The translations under genes and the position numbers were made by a program. Under the pieces are notes generated by a model. That model had not been told where the DNA came from. It saw nothing but the letters and a program-made list of their open reading frames with translations, and ran no database searches. From contig CAKJYJ010000003.1 of NCBI GenBank assembly GCA_918262735.1, forward strand, positions 20,883 to 84,882: a DNA stretch of 64,000 nucleotides, read 5' to 3'. This stretch comes from Clostridiales bacterium (GTDB lineage: Bacteria > Bacillota > Clostridia > Christensenellales > UBA1242). Shown here in pieces: positions 36,183 through 45,447 of the stretch. Each line of letters starts with the position of its first letter. Within the stretch, counting starts at the first letter, position 1.

Positions 36183-36905
36183 ATGCAAAGATTAGATAAG
36201 TATTTAACAAATAACACATCACTAACAAGAAGTGAAGCCGTTAAAGCAATTAAACTTGGAAGGGTTATGGTTAATTATAGAATCATAAAGAATAATGATT
36301 ATAAACTTGATGAAAACCTTTCCAAAGTTTTTCTTGATGGCAGTTTTGTGAAATACAACAAATTTATTTATTTAATGATGAATAAACCAAGCGGAATAGT
36401 TAGTGCAACAGGTGATAAAAAAGAAAAAACAGTTGTTGATATTTTACCTAAAGAATATTCAAAAAAAGATGTTTTTCCATGTGGCAGGTTAGATAAAGAT
36501 ACCGTTGGATTGCTAATTTTAACAAATGATGGTGTTAACGCTCACAGGCTTCTTGCACCCAAAAACAACATATCAAAAACATATGAATTTATTTGTGCTG
36601 AGCCAATGTCTGACGATGATATAACAACCATAGAAACGGGAGTTAAACTAAAAGATGGATACATAACAAAGCATTGTATAATTGAAAGAGAATCAAAAAA
36701 ATCTGGAAAAATTACCATTTTTGAAGGAAAATATCATGAAATTAAGCGAATTTTTGGTGCAATTGGGAATAAAATAACATTTCTAAAACGTATTTCTTTT
36801 GGTGAGATTCATTTAGATAACTCATTAAATTATGGAGAATTTAGAGAATTGAATGATGTTGAAAAAGAATACTTTACTGGCAATAATGTGGATAATAAGC
36901 AATAA
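36183..36905 (+). CDS. rsuA: 16S rRNA pseudouridine synthase RsuA-like
   Basis: 240 residues: N-terminal S4 RNA-binding domain (RLDKYLTNNTSLTRSEAVKAIK), then the synthase domain with the catalytic Asp in GRLDKDTVGLLILTNDG and the later GKYHEIKRIFGAIG. The family converts a uridine in 16S (RsuA) or 23S (RluB/E/F) rRNA; the short protein without the RluB tail favours RsuA. Starts 4 nt after tex with no separate ribosome site, so translation is probably coupled. Confidence 0.9.
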   Translation: MQRLDKYLTNNTSLTRSEAVKAIKLGRVMVNYRIIKNNDYKLDENLSKVFLDGSFVKYNKFIYLMMNKPSGIVSATGDKKEKTVVDILPKEYSKKDVFPCGRLDKDTVGLLILTNDGVNAHRLLAPKNNISKTYEFICAEPMSDDDITTIETGVKLKDGYITKHCIIERESKKSGKITIFEGKYHEIKRIFGAIGNKITFLKRISFGEIHLDNSLNYGEFRELNDVEKEYFTGNNVDNKQ

Positions 36906-36990
36906 ATAATACTTATTATAAGATTGTAAGAATATGAACAAATATTCATATTTCTTATGATTTTATTTATATTTTTTAAAAGGATTTGAG

Positions 36991-38241
36991 GTGGATATGA
37001 AGGTTAATTTTGATTTGTGTGGAGTTAACATTGATGAAATGAGATCATTTCAAAATAAAATTGATAACATATATTGTAAACTGTATTCAAATGACCATAG
37101 TGCAGGAACCGATTGGGTTGATTGGCCAGCATTGTGTGATGGAGACGTGTTAGAACCAATATACAAATTAGCAAATGAGATTAATAAAAACTCAGAAGTT
37201 TTATTTGTTATCGGAATTGGTGGCTCATTTCTTGGGGCAAAAAGTGGAATTGAACTTCTTGGGCAAAATTCTAAAACCAATGTGAGATTTATTGGTTATA
37301 ATATGGATTATGAAAACTTGTTAAATGAACTTGGTTATGCCAAAGATATGAATGTAACAGTTAATGTTGTTTCTAAGTCGGGTTCCACATCTGAAATATT
37401 AGCCACTCTTAACATTGTTGAAGATTTTTTAAAGGATAAATATGGAAAAGATTATATTAAACACTTAATATTCACAACAGATATGGAAAGTGGTTATTTA
37501 TCCGATAGAGCAAAAAGTGAAGGAATAACTCTTCTTGGTATACCAAAGTATATGGGTGGTAGATATTCAGTTTTATCTGCTGTTGGGCTATTACCTTTTG
37601 CAGTTGCAGGAATTGATATTAAAAAATTAATTGATGGTGCAAAAGATGCGTATAATGAGTTAAAATCACCATTAGTTGAGAACAACAACTCATTTAAGTA
37701 TGCAGTATATAGGTACTTATTAAAGAATAAACTGAATAAGTCGATTGAACTATTTGCATCATTTATACCAAATTTTAGATTTTTTGGAGATTGGTTATCG
37801 CAATTGTTTAACGAGAGCGAGGGTAAAGATGGCAATGGTTTGTTTGTAACAAATGCAAGCTATTCAACAGACCTTCATTCAATTGGGCAATTTATTCAGG
37901 ATGGTTCACGTATTCTTGGAGAGACTATAATTTCATCAAATTATTTTAACAAAGATACTTCGCTAAAAAACATTACAAATGAAAGCCCAATTAAGTTTTT
38001 GGAAGGAAAGAAAATTAGCGAAATTATAAAAGCACAGCTTGAAGGCACAGTAAAGGCACACTCACTTGCCGATGTTCCAATAATAATGTTTGAACTTGAC
38101 AGAATCGATGAATATAATTACGGATATTTAGTTTATTTTTTTGAGCATGCATGTGCTGTGAGTGGATATCTTCTTAGCATTAATCCTTTTAATCAACCGG
38201 GTGTTGAACAATATAAAAACTGCATGAAGGAATTGTTATAA
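36991..38241 (+). CDS. pgi: Glucose-6-phosphate isomerase
   Basis: 416 residues, interconverting glucose-6-phosphate and fructose-6-phosphate. Sugar isomerase motifs: VIGIGGSFLGAKSG, VSKSGSTSEI, GGRYSVLSAVGLLP, the DLHSIGQFIQDGSR segment with the catalytic histidine, and the C-terminal NPFNQPGVEQYK lysine. Slightly shorter than the 450-residue Bacillus enzyme. GTG 36991 (AAGGA six bases upstream) or ATG 36997 may be the start. A strong terminator follows. Confidence 0.95.
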   Translation: MDMKVNFDLCGVNIDEMRSFQNKIDNIYCKLYSNDHSAGTDWVDWPALCDGDVLEPIYKLANEINKNSEVLFVIGIGGSFLGAKSGIELLGQNSKTNVRFIGYNMDYENLLNELGYAKDMNVTVNVVSKSGSTSEILATLNIVEDFLKDKYGKDYIKHLIFTTDMESGYLSDRAKSEGITLLGIPKYMGGRYSVLSAVGLLPFAVAGIDIKKLIDGAKDAYNELKSPLVENNNSFKYAVYRYLLKNKLNKSIELFASFIPNFRFFGDWLSQLFNESEGKDGNGLFVTNASYSTDLHSIGQFIQDGSRILGETIISSNYFNKDTSLKNITNESPIKFLEGKKISEIIKAQLEGTVKAHSLADVPIIMFELDRIDEYNYGYLVYFFEHACAVSGYLLSINPFNQPGVEQYKNCMKELL

Positions 38242-38285
38242 AAATATATTTCTAATGTAGATTTTTTACTATTATTTATAAGAAT

Positions 38286-38321
38286 AATTTATCGGCCATT
38301 TCTATGGCTGATATTTTTTTT
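38286..38321 (+). terminator. Intrinsic terminator of pgi
   Basis: TATCGGCCAT/ATGGCTGATA stem (one wobble) with TTCT loop and eight Ts. Confidence 0.92.
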
Positions 38322-38504
38322 GTGCAAGAAAGAAAGATACGGGCGAGACAATTTTTAAATAAAATACAAAAAAAAGAATTATTTATTATAAAAAAACACA
38401 CTATTTTTATCATTTTTTTAAAAAATATATAAAATTTGGCACAATTTAGTTGCGCGGGTAAGTTTGTACTTTATTATAATGTCGCATAAATTTAAGGGAG
38501 GAGC

Positions 38505-38828
38505 ATGAATGGAAATATAGGTAAAAACAAACTTGAAGAAATTATTTCTGCATTAATAAAAAAATCTGTTGGATATTCTGATGAGGAACATATTGAAGAG
38601 TATGTAATTGAAGATGGTGTTGAAACACTGGTTAAAAAACGTATTACAAAAAAGTTTGTTCCGCCTGACCTCTCTGCAACCAAATTGTTATTGGAGTATT
38701 TTAATCAGGCATCAAATACTTCATATGAGGACATGACAGATGATGAATTAGATGCGGAAGTGGAAAGGTTGTATGATGAGTATAAAAAAATAAAAACAAA
38801 AGTTCAAATTGAAACAGAGGAGAAATAA
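38505..38828 (+). CDS. Terminase small subunit-like fragment
   Basis: 107 residues. Residues about 12-67 (LIKKSVGYSDEE, a gap with EDGVETLVKKRITKK, then FVPPDLSATKLLLEY) match the C-terminal pattern of phage small terminases, whose usual form is LxKxAxGY-x-E...VPPDxxAxxxxLKNR. The N-terminal helix-turn-helix that binds packaging DNA is missing. The tail is an acidic helix. GGGAGGAG precedes the ATG. As the first gene of the cluster it occupies the position expected of TerS, but no TerL follows. Confidence 0.65.
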   Translation: MNGNIGKNKLEEIISALIKKSVGYSDEEHIEEYVIEDGVETLVKKRITKKFVPPDLSATKLLLEYFNQASNTSYEDMTDDELDAEVERLYDEYKKIKTKVQIETEEK

Positions 38829-39043
38829 TGTTGAATTTAGAAGATGTTAGAATAAAAACAAAATGCGATTTTACTGGTTGCAGGAATATTGCAAGCGTAT
38901 CTTTTTATGATACTGACGACAAAAAGAAAAAAATTAACCTTTGTGATGAATGCGTGCGTTCAATTTATTGTGCATATGCAAAATCAATAGTTCCAAAAAG
39001 TATTGAGGCACCATTCAAAACTAGAAAATTAACAAAAAAGTAA
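38828..39043 (+). CDS. Small zinc-binding protein
   Basis: 71 residues with two Cys pairs, KCDFTGC and LCDEC, likely to hold one zinc ion; the rest is basic. It overlaps the stop of the TerS-like gene by 1 nt and lies where a large terminase would be in a P22-type module. Phages often carry small zinc proteins of unknown role here. Confidence 0.68.
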   Translation: MLNLEDVRIKTKCDFTGCRNIASVSFYDTDDKKKKINLCDECVRSIYCAYAKSIVPKSIEAPFKTRKLTKK

Positions 39044-39053
39044 AGGGAAGAAG

Positions 39054-40913
39054 ATGAAAAAAACAGAAGAACAAAAATTAATTGATGAGGTTTTACAAGA
39101 CTTCAAAAACAGACAACAAGAAAGAAAACCATTTGAAACACAATGGCAATTAAATATGAATTTTTTAATGGGAAATCAATTTTGTGGCATCGGTTATGGC
39201 GGAGATATTGAAGAATATGAAAAGCAGTATTTTTGGCAAGAAAGAGAGGTTTTTAATCATATTTCAACCATAACCGAAACAAGACTTTCAAAACTGCATA
39301 AAGTTAGACCCAAAATGACAATAATTCCGGCATCAAGTGACGAAACTGATATTAAAACAGCAAAGTTAAGTAAAAAAATAGTTGATAATATTTACAATAA
39401 AGAAGATATGTCTAGCATAATTTCAACGGCAACAAAATGGAGTGAGGTTACAGGCACAGCTTTTTATAAAATTATATGGGATGATAATTTGGGTGAAACA
39501 ATTGCAAATGATGAACGGGGTAAATCAATAAAAATGGGTGACGTTAGAGTGTTTGTTTGTTCTCCATTTGAAATATTTCCTGAAAGCACTTGTTGTGAGA
39601 GTTTAGATGATTGCAAATCAATAATACATGCTAAGGCATACCACGTTGATGATATTGAATCAATTTGGGGCAAAAAAGTTGATGGTGAAGAAATAAATGT
39701 TTTCTCTTTGGACAACACGGCAGTAACACTTGGTGGGCTTGGATATAATGGAAATTCAACAAGGGTTATTAATACAAAAAAATCAAACTATGCGATAGTT
39801 ATTGAAAAATATGAGAAACCGAGTGTGGCTTATCCTAATGGAAGGTTGATAATTATTGCGGGGAACACACTTTTGTATTGTGGTGAATTACCATATAAAA
39901 ACGGAATTGATGGTGAGCGTGATTTTCCTTTTGTTCGTCAGGTGTGTTTGCCACAAACAGGTTGTTTTTGGGGTGGTTCAATCATCGAAAGAATCATACC
40001 GGTTCAAAGAGCGTATAATGCGGTGAAAAATAGAAAACATGAATTTATTAACAGACTGTCAATGGGAATACTCACAGTTGAAGATGGTTCGGTTGATATT
40101 GAAAATTTGGAAGAAGAAGGACTTTCTCCTGGCAAAATTTTGGTGTACAGGCAAGGTGCGAATGTGCCTAGCTATATGACCAATACTCATGTTCCGTTAG
40201 ACTTTTCAAACGAAGAAGAAAAATTGTTGCAAGAGTTTAAGGTAATTAGTGGCGTGTCTGACCTGATGAATTCAACTCAAGCTTATTACAACACAAGTGG
40301 GACAGCGTTATCCATGCTTATTGAACAAGATGAAACAAGGCTTTCGGTTACAAGTGAACAAATAAAATTTGCAATAAAGACAATTGGAAAACACATATTA
40401 AGACTATATAAACAATTTGCAAAAGTGCCAAGGCTACTTAAAATTATTGGTGATCATGGAGATTTACATGTTGAGTATTTTAATTCTTCAGATATAACAA
40501 GTGATGACATAACATTTGAAACAGATACTGAAATAAATGAAACTTTAGCACAAAGAAGAAACATGGTTTTTGAATTATTAAAAGCAGGATTACTTCATAA
40601 TGAAGATGGTAAACTATCTAACCGAATGAGAATTAAGGCATTAGAATTGCTAGGATTTGGTGTTTGGGAAAATGCGCAAGACATTGGTGAACTTCATCAA
40701 AAACGTGCCTCAAGTGAGAATGCCAAAATAATAGCGGGTGAAGAGGTCAGTGTTAAGGAAATTGATGATCATGAACTACATATACAAGAACATATAGCAT
40801 TTATGCTTGGTGGAGATTACGAAAAAAAGTCAACACCAGAAATTGAAAATAAAATGTTAGAACATATTAGAATGCACAAAAAATTTATAAGTGTTGATAG
40901 TAAAAATAATTAA
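39054..40913 (+). CDS. Phage portal protein (P22 gp1-like)
   Basis: 619 residues. The opening with FETQWQLNMNFLMGNQF, the FNHISTITETRLSKLHKVRP segment, WSEVTGTAFYKIIWDD and the C-terminal helical region (TLAQRRNMVFELLKAGLLH) match the long portal proteins of short-tailed phages. Twelve copies would form the packaging vertex and the DNA exit channel. GGAAGAAG precedes the ATG. The frame is full length with no disruption. Confidence 0.85.
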   Translation: MKKTEEQKLIDEVLQDFKNRQQERKPFETQWQLNMNFLMGNQFCGIGYGGDIEEYEKQYFWQEREVFNHISTITETRLSKLHKVRPKMTIIPASSDETDIKTAKLSKKIVDNIYNKEDMSSIISTATKWSEVTGTAFYKIIWDDNLGETIANDERGKSIKMGDVRVFVCSPFEIFPESTCCESLDDCKSIIHAKAYHVDDIESIWGKKVDGEEINVFSLDNTAVTLGGLGYNGNSTRVINTKKSNYAIVIEKYEKPSVAYPNGRLIIIAGNTLLYCGELPYKNGIDGERDFPFVRQVCLPQTGCFWGGSIIERIIPVQRAYNAVKNRKHEFINRLSMGILTVEDGSVDIENLEEEGLSPGKILVYRQGANVPSYMTNTHVPLDFSNEEEKLLQEFKVISGVSDLMNSTQAYYNTSGTALSMLIEQDETRLSVTSEQIKFAIKTIGKHILRLYKQFAKVPRLLKIIGDHGDLHVEYFNSSDITSDDITFETDTEINETLAQRRNMVFELLKAGLLHNEDGKLSNRMRIKALELLGFGVWENAQDIGELHQKRASSENAKIIAGEEVSVKEIDDHELHIQEHIAFMLGGDYEKKSTPEIENKMLEHIRMHKKFISVDSKNN

Positions 40914-40929
40914 AATAACAAAAAAACGA

Positions 40930-40977
40930 AAAAAACATCAAAAAATAATGAAAAAATCACAATTTTTGGTGTTTTTT
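40930..40977 (+). terminator. Hairpin between portal and scaffold genes
   Basis: A 15-bp stem (40930-40944 with 40963-40977, one wobble) made of six A-T pairs, CATC/GGTG and five A-T pairs, ending in Ts. It could partly terminate or stabilise mRNA, changing the ratio of portal to coat. Confidence 0.55.
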
Positions 40978-40994
40978 ATTAAAGGAGATAAAAA

Positions 40995-41645
40995 ATGATT
41001 GAAGAAAATATTGGGGAACAACCAAAAGAAATTGATGACAATGTGCAAAAAGAAATTGTTAATGATGGCACCGCTTTGAATTCAAACGATGGCTCCCTTG
41101 GTAAATTTAAGGACACAGAAAGTTTGCTTTCTGCCTATAACAATTTGCAGGCAGAGTTTACTAGAAAGTGTCAGAAACTTGGTGAGGTAACAAAAGAATT
41201 AAACGAACTAAAAGAACCTGCCAAGTCTGAGGATGAGGCATTCGTTTTTGATAAGGATAATTGGTCAGAACAGGTTTCATCTTTTTTATTAAAAAATGCC
41301 AAAGCAAAGGAATATTCTGGCGAAATAGCAAATGAAATACTGCAGGATAAAAATTTGCGAAGTTCTCCAAATGCTTTGGAACTTGCTTGGGCAAGGGTTA
41401 TGGAACGAGAGTTCACATCACCAAAACATCTTGCAAATGATAAAAAATTCATTGATGAACAAATTTTAACTAGGCAAGATGTTCGTGAGCAGGTAATTAA
41501 TGAATATTTCAAAAATTTACAAAAAATTAAAAATCCACCAATTATTTCAAACTCAGGTAATGTTGCCTTTTCTGGCGAGGTTGAACCTAAAAACATGGCA
41601 GAGGCAAAAAAGATGGTGGAGCAGTTATTTAACTTAAAAGGATAA
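40995..41645 (+). CDS. Scaffolding-like protein
   Basis: 216 residues, acidic, mostly helical, directly before the coat gene. It opens with a disordered acidic stretch and a GKFKDTESLLSAYNNLQAEFTRK helix often seen at the start of phage scaffold proteins (KYKSVEEL-AY-NLQKEFT pattern), which guide coat assembly and are not part of the finished shell. AAAGGAGAT precedes the ATG. Call rests on position and that pattern. Confidence 0.72.
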   Translation: MIEENIGEQPKEIDDNVQKEIVNDGTALNSNDGSLGKFKDTESLLSAYNNLQAEFTRKCQKLGEVTKELNELKEPAKSEDEAFVFDKDNWSEQVSSFLLKNAKAKEYSGEIANEILQDKNLRSSPNALELAWARVMEREFTSPKHLANDKKFIDEQILTRQDVREQVINEYFKNLQKIKNPPIISNSGNVAFSGEVEPKNMAEAKKMVEQLFNLKG

Positions 41646-41648
41646 AAA

Positions 41649-42926
41649 ATGGTAACTTTAACTAGCGCAGAAAGCGCATTAAAAAGCGTGTATTTGGGTG
41701 TTGTTGGCAATCAATTAAATGTTAATGCAAACCCATTACTCGGTAAAATTAAACAATCAACAAAAGACGTTTGGGGCAAAGAGATAAGAAAGCTTGCTCC
41801 ATATGGTGTTAATGGCGGTATTGGTGCTGGTGCTGAAACCGATGCACTTCCAAAGGCTGGAGGTAATAACTACGTTCAATTTATCACAGACTTAAAAAAC
41901 TTATATGGAAAAATTGAGCTGAGCGATAAAGCAATTAGGGCATCAGAGAACAATGCGGGAGCGTTTGTAAACCTTCTTAATGATGAAATGGAGGGTTTAA
42001 TTAAGGCATCTTCATTCAATTTGGGAAGAATGCTATTTGGTGATGGTACTGGAAAATTGGCAACCGTCACATCGGTCAACACATCAACCAGAGCGTTTAC
42101 TTGTGATACTGTTAAGAACTTAATTGAGGGAATGACACTTGATGTTTACGGATCTTCTGGTTCAAAAAGTGCCGTTAAAAGTGGACATAGAATTAAATAT
42201 GTTGACAGGGTTAACAAATGTTTTTATTTAGATGCAACTTGTCTTTTAGATGAAAATGATACAATTTATGTTCAAGGTTCAAAAAATAATGAAATCACAG
42301 GTCTTGGAAAAATATTTTCAGATTCAGAAACATTATATGGTTTAACAAGAGCAAGTTATCCTTGGCTTTCTCCATATGTTAAAACAAGTGCGGGTGAAAT
42401 TAACGATGGACTTATACAAAGTGCAGTTGATTTCTTAGAAGAGTTTTCTGGGTCGAACATAAATTACATAGCATGTTCAAGTGCTGTTAGACGTGCATAT
42501 CAGGAATATTTGGGTGCATATAGACGCAATATTGATGTTGCAACCCTAGATGGTGGCTACAAGGCAATATCATATAATGGTATTCCTCTTGTTGCCGATA
42601 GATTTGTTGCAGACGATACAATGTTCTTACTTAACACCGACGATTTCACGTTACATCAACTATGTGATTGGAAATGGCTTGAAGGTGAAGATGGTAGAAT
42701 TATTCGTCAAAACGTTGGCTATCCAACATTTAGTGCAACATTGGTTAAATATGCTGATCTTATTTGTGATAAACCAAATGGGCAAGCAAAAATAACAGGT
42801 ATTTCTAGCACAGTAACCAATCCATTTACAACTTTTGTTAACACAGTTAACAACATAATAACAACATCAACCGAAGAAGAAACAACTGGCGAAACAGAAA
42901 CTCCTGTAGTAAATGGCGGAAATTAA
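41649..42926 (+). CDS. Phage major capsid protein
   Basis: 425 residues, in the position of the coat gene, 3 nt after the scaffold-like gene. Family-like segments include GGIGAGAETDALPKAGGN, a DLKNLYGKIELSDKAIRASE helix, GDGTGKLATVTSV and PYVKTSAGEINDGLIQSAVD. The order fits an HK97-fold coat of a short-tailed phage. The last 50 residues are Thr-rich and look flexible. No processing protease is visible. Frame intact. Confidence 0.82.
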   Translation: MVTLTSAESALKSVYLGVVGNQLNVNANPLLGKIKQSTKDVWGKEIRKLAPYGVNGGIGAGAETDALPKAGGNNYVQFITDLKNLYGKIELSDKAIRASENNAGAFVNLLNDEMEGLIKASSFNLGRMLFGDGTGKLATVTSVNTSTRAFTCDTVKNLIEGMTLDVYGSSGSKSAVKSGHRIKYVDRVNKCFYLDATCLLDENDTIYVQGSKNNEITGLGKIFSDSETLYGLTRASYPWLSPYVKTSAGEINDGLIQSAVDFLEEFSGSNINYIACSSAVRRAYQEYLGAYRRNIDVATLDGGYKAISYNGIPLVADRFVADDTMFLLNTDDFTLHQLCDWKWLEGEDGRIIRQNVGYPTFSATLVKYADLICDKPNGQAKITGISSTVTNPFTTFVNTVNNIITTSTEEETTGETETPVVNGGN

Positions 42927-42961
42927 TTAGTTATCCCTAGAATATTGGAGAGCATGGAAAA

Positions 42962-43294
42962 ATGGAATTGATAGAAATTAAAAGTGATGTGCTTGGAGTT
43001 ATTGAAAGGCTAAAAAATTGGAATAGTAAATATTCGGTCTTTTATAATACAAAAACAAAAAAATATGCATTATATACCACAGAAAATGAATTAAAACCCA
43101 AAGAATACTCATTAACATTTCCTTTTTCGAGTGTTGATGAAAGAATGATTGAATACACACAAAAAAGCGAGATTCAAAACAGAAAAGCATATATTGAAGA
43201 AATTGAAAGGTCCAATGCTCTCCTATTAAAAAGGGAGAATATTAAATGCCTAGAAAAAATGGAGAATGAATATGAAAGTAAAAGATATAGTTGA
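42962..43294 (+). CDS. Hypothetical phage-cluster protein, 110 residues
   Basis: Unrecognised. An N-terminal beta-like half (YSVFYNTKTKKYALYTT) is followed by a charged helix. It sits between the coat and adaptor-like genes, and its end overlaps the next gene. A head-completion or decoration role is possible but is only positional inference. Confidence 0.6.
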   Translation: MELIEIKSDVLGVIERLKNWNSKYSVFYNTKTKKYALYTTENELKPKEYSLTFPFSSVDERMIEYTQKSEIQNRKAYIEEIERSNALLLKRENIKCLEKMENEYESKRYS

Positions 43295-43841
43295 ATATGC
43301 ATGTGTTTTTATGGGTAAAGAAGATTTACTTGCAAGTAATATTTTTGATGAAACGGGTGAGCAGTTAGATGAAAATCAAACTAAAGATTTGAACCTAATT
43401 GTTAGGTGTGTGAATAACATAACATCAGAAATTGCATCGGATTATTTACCAATATTAAAACAAAAAGATGTTATATTCACCGATGGTAAAATAAGCATTT
43501 CATTAATCGATAGCAAAATGCAGGAAATAGTAAGTATAAAATCGCCAAGTGGCAAAAACCTAAAGTATAAATATATTGGAAATCAAATAATATGTTTGGC
43601 GACGAGCGCAACGATAACATATAAGGTTTATCCAGATGTGTTATCAATTAACGATAACGCCGAAACGTTTGGGAACCGACTATCTGCAAGGGTGCTAGCG
43701 TATGGTGTTGCAAGTGAATACTATTATTTACAAATGTTATACGACGACGCTCAAATTTGGGAGCATAAATTTAAGAATGCTCTTATGTTTGCATCAAGAA
43801 AAAAGGGTGAAATACAAATGAAAAAAAGAGGGTGGTTTTAG
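43272..43841 (+). CDS. Head-tail adaptor-like protein (P22 gp4 position)
   Basis: 189 residues. Helical, with a central strand-rich part (SISLIDSKMQEIVSIKSPSG), and a size close to portal-binding adaptors of short-tailed phages. It follows coat in the same order as P22 gp4 after gp5. ATG 43272 has ATGGAG seven bases upstream; ATG 43266 is an alternative. Overlaps the preceding gene by 23 nt. Call is by position, size and fold impression. Confidence 0.6.
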   Translation: MKVKDIVEYACVFMGKEDLLASNIFDETGEQLDENQTKDLNLIVRCVNNITSEIASDYLPILKQKDVIFTDGKISISLIDSKMQEIVSIKSPSGKNLKYKYIGNQIICLATSATITYKVYPDVLSINDNAETFGNRLSARVLAYGVASEYYYLQMLYDDAQIWEHKFKNALMFASRKKGEIQMKKRGWF

Positions 43842-45352
43842 TGTTTTATAAAAATATAAATGCAAAGAAAAAAGTAAAAAAAATGACCCTCAATTTCACC
43901 AGATTTGAAAAGGCAATGAACACCGAAGTTGATGACGCTTTAATGCCATACAAAACAGCAAAATTGTCATATAATTTTAATGTTAAAAATGGTAGCTTAA
44001 GATCAGGATATGGTTTTAAGGCATTAACTCTTCCGGGAAATTTATATGAAACACCAAGGGTTATTGTTCCTCCAACAGGCGTAATAAAAAAACTGTGGTT
44101 TTATAAGTATTATAGTCAAACACTCGGTAGGTATAACAATCAAATTGTTATTTATTTAGACGGTGGAGATATATACACTTGCAATATTGTTAGTGATAGT
44201 GTTTTGTGCGGGAAAATAATTGATACAGTTTTTTCATCAGGTGTTCCTAATGCATTAAACTATAGGCTCAATTCACTAGATACAATGATTTTTTCAAGCG
44301 AAACTGATGGAATGTGGACATACACGCAAAATCAGGTAGTTCAACGTGTTTTAGATGCGCCACATATAAAATCTATGTGTTTGCATTATGAAAGGCTATT
44401 TGCAGTTGTTGGCGGAGAAAGAAACAGATTAGCGTTCTCCGCAAATCTCGACCCAACCGATTGGGGAGAGAGTATGAGCTCCGGGGGTTTCATTGATATG
44501 CAAGATGAAAGGGGAGCACTTAGCAGGGTTATTTCATACAACGATTATGTTTATGTTTTTAGAGATTATGGTGTTTCAAGGGTGTCGGCGTATGGCGAAC
44601 AAAGCCAATTTAGTGTTAGTCATCTTTTTACTTCAAGCGTCAAACTATATGGCGATACTGTTACCCTTTGTGGAAATAAGGTGCTACTTCTTGCACGTGA
44701 TGGAATACATGTTTTTGATGGTTATGCAACAAGAAAATTAAATCTTGGAATTGATGAATTATTTAATGGCGTTGATAATGATAATGCGTGTGGGCTTTAT
44801 TATAATAACAAGTTTTATCTTGCGTGCAGACTAAATTTTAACGACAATACACAAGTTGGATGTGAGGCCTATGTTGGTGGATACAAAAACAACGCACTAA
44901 TTGAACTTGATTTATCGACTAATGAACTGTTAATAACCAGAGGTGTTGATATTTCAAGTATGCTTGCATTAGATGATGGTAAAATTAGCAAATTAGTTGC
45001 ATCATTTAATGGTGAACATTCTGGAAAAATTGGGGAACTTACCAAAGACGGAAAAGTGTTTGGAACACCACTTAAAAAAATGTGGCTAAGTCCTAAAAGC
45101 AGTATGGGGTATCCTGGACAGATAAAACATATTGAAGAATGTGTAGTAAAAACTAACACGGATTGCAATATGATTATTAGCACCGACAAGCAAAGTCGGG
45201 TTGTTAATCTACCAGGTGGTAGTGTTGCCAAAAGGATTAAAATTAACATGTTTGGAGAACAGATGCAAGTGGGTTTTATGATTAATGAAAACACCGACAA
45301 GGATATTGAAATAACTTGTCCTCAAATTGTTGTGGCGGTAACTGATAGATGA
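43841..45352 (+). CDS. Tail hub/plug protein (P22 gp10-like)
   Basis: 503 residues, beta-rich with repeated segments such as LFAVVGGERNRLAFSANLDP, YVYVFRDYGVSRVSA and VLLLARDGIHVFDGY, consistent with a beta-propeller like the packaged-DNA stabilisation protein gp10. Start taken at GTG 43841, which overlaps the previous stop as TAGTG and has GAGGGTGG six bases upstream. It would cap the portal after packaging. Confidence 0.72.
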   Translation: MFYKNINAKKKVKKMTLNFTRFEKAMNTEVDDALMPYKTAKLSYNFNVKNGSLRSGYGFKALTLPGNLYETPRVIVPPTGVIKKLWFYKYYSQTLGRYNNQIVIYLDGGDIYTCNIVSDSVLCGKIIDTVFSSGVPNALNYRLNSLDTMIFSSETDGMWTYTQNQVVQRVLDAPHIKSMCLHYERLFAVVGGERNRLAFSANLDPTDWGESMSSGGFIDMQDERGALSRVISYNDYVYVFRDYGVSRVSAYGEQSQFSVSHLFTSSVKLYGDTVTLCGNKVLLLARDGIHVFDGYATRKLNLGIDELFNGVDNDNACGLYYNNKFYLACRLNFNDNTQVGCEAYVGGYKNNALIELDLSTNELLITRGVDISSMLALDDGKISKLVASFNGEHSGKIGELTKDGKVFGTPLKKMWLSPKSSMGYPGQIKHIEECVVKTNTDCNMIISTDKQSRVVNLPGGSVAKRIKINMFGEQMQVGFMINENTDKDIEITCPQIVVAVTDR

Positions 45353-45447
45353 TAGTGAACAAAGAATTACTTAAATTCATTTTTAGAAGACAAATAAAGG
45401 TAAAAATAATTAAACAGGGAGGAAAAGATGTACCAATTTTCATTTGA
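45349..45447 (+). CDS. Possible 32-residue coupled peptide
   Basis: The ATG overlaps the stop of the gp10-like gene as ATGA. The frame encodes a basic peptide (MIVNKELLKFIFRRQIKVK) and ends inside the next gene. No independent ribosome site. It may be chance. Confidence 0.25.
   Translation: MIVNKELLKFIFRRQIKVKIIKQGGKDVPIFI

Noticed and set aside
38436..38453. Sigma-54-like element (TTGGCAC...TTGC) upstream of the phage cluster
   Set aside because: The distance between the GG and GC pairs is two bases too long for a -24/-12 promoter, and TATAAT at 38475 is a better candidate.
38242..38504. Left attachment site for the phage cluster
   Set aside because: No tRNA gene and no direct repeat shared with 46766-47003 could be recognised by eye; integration boundaries are undetermined.
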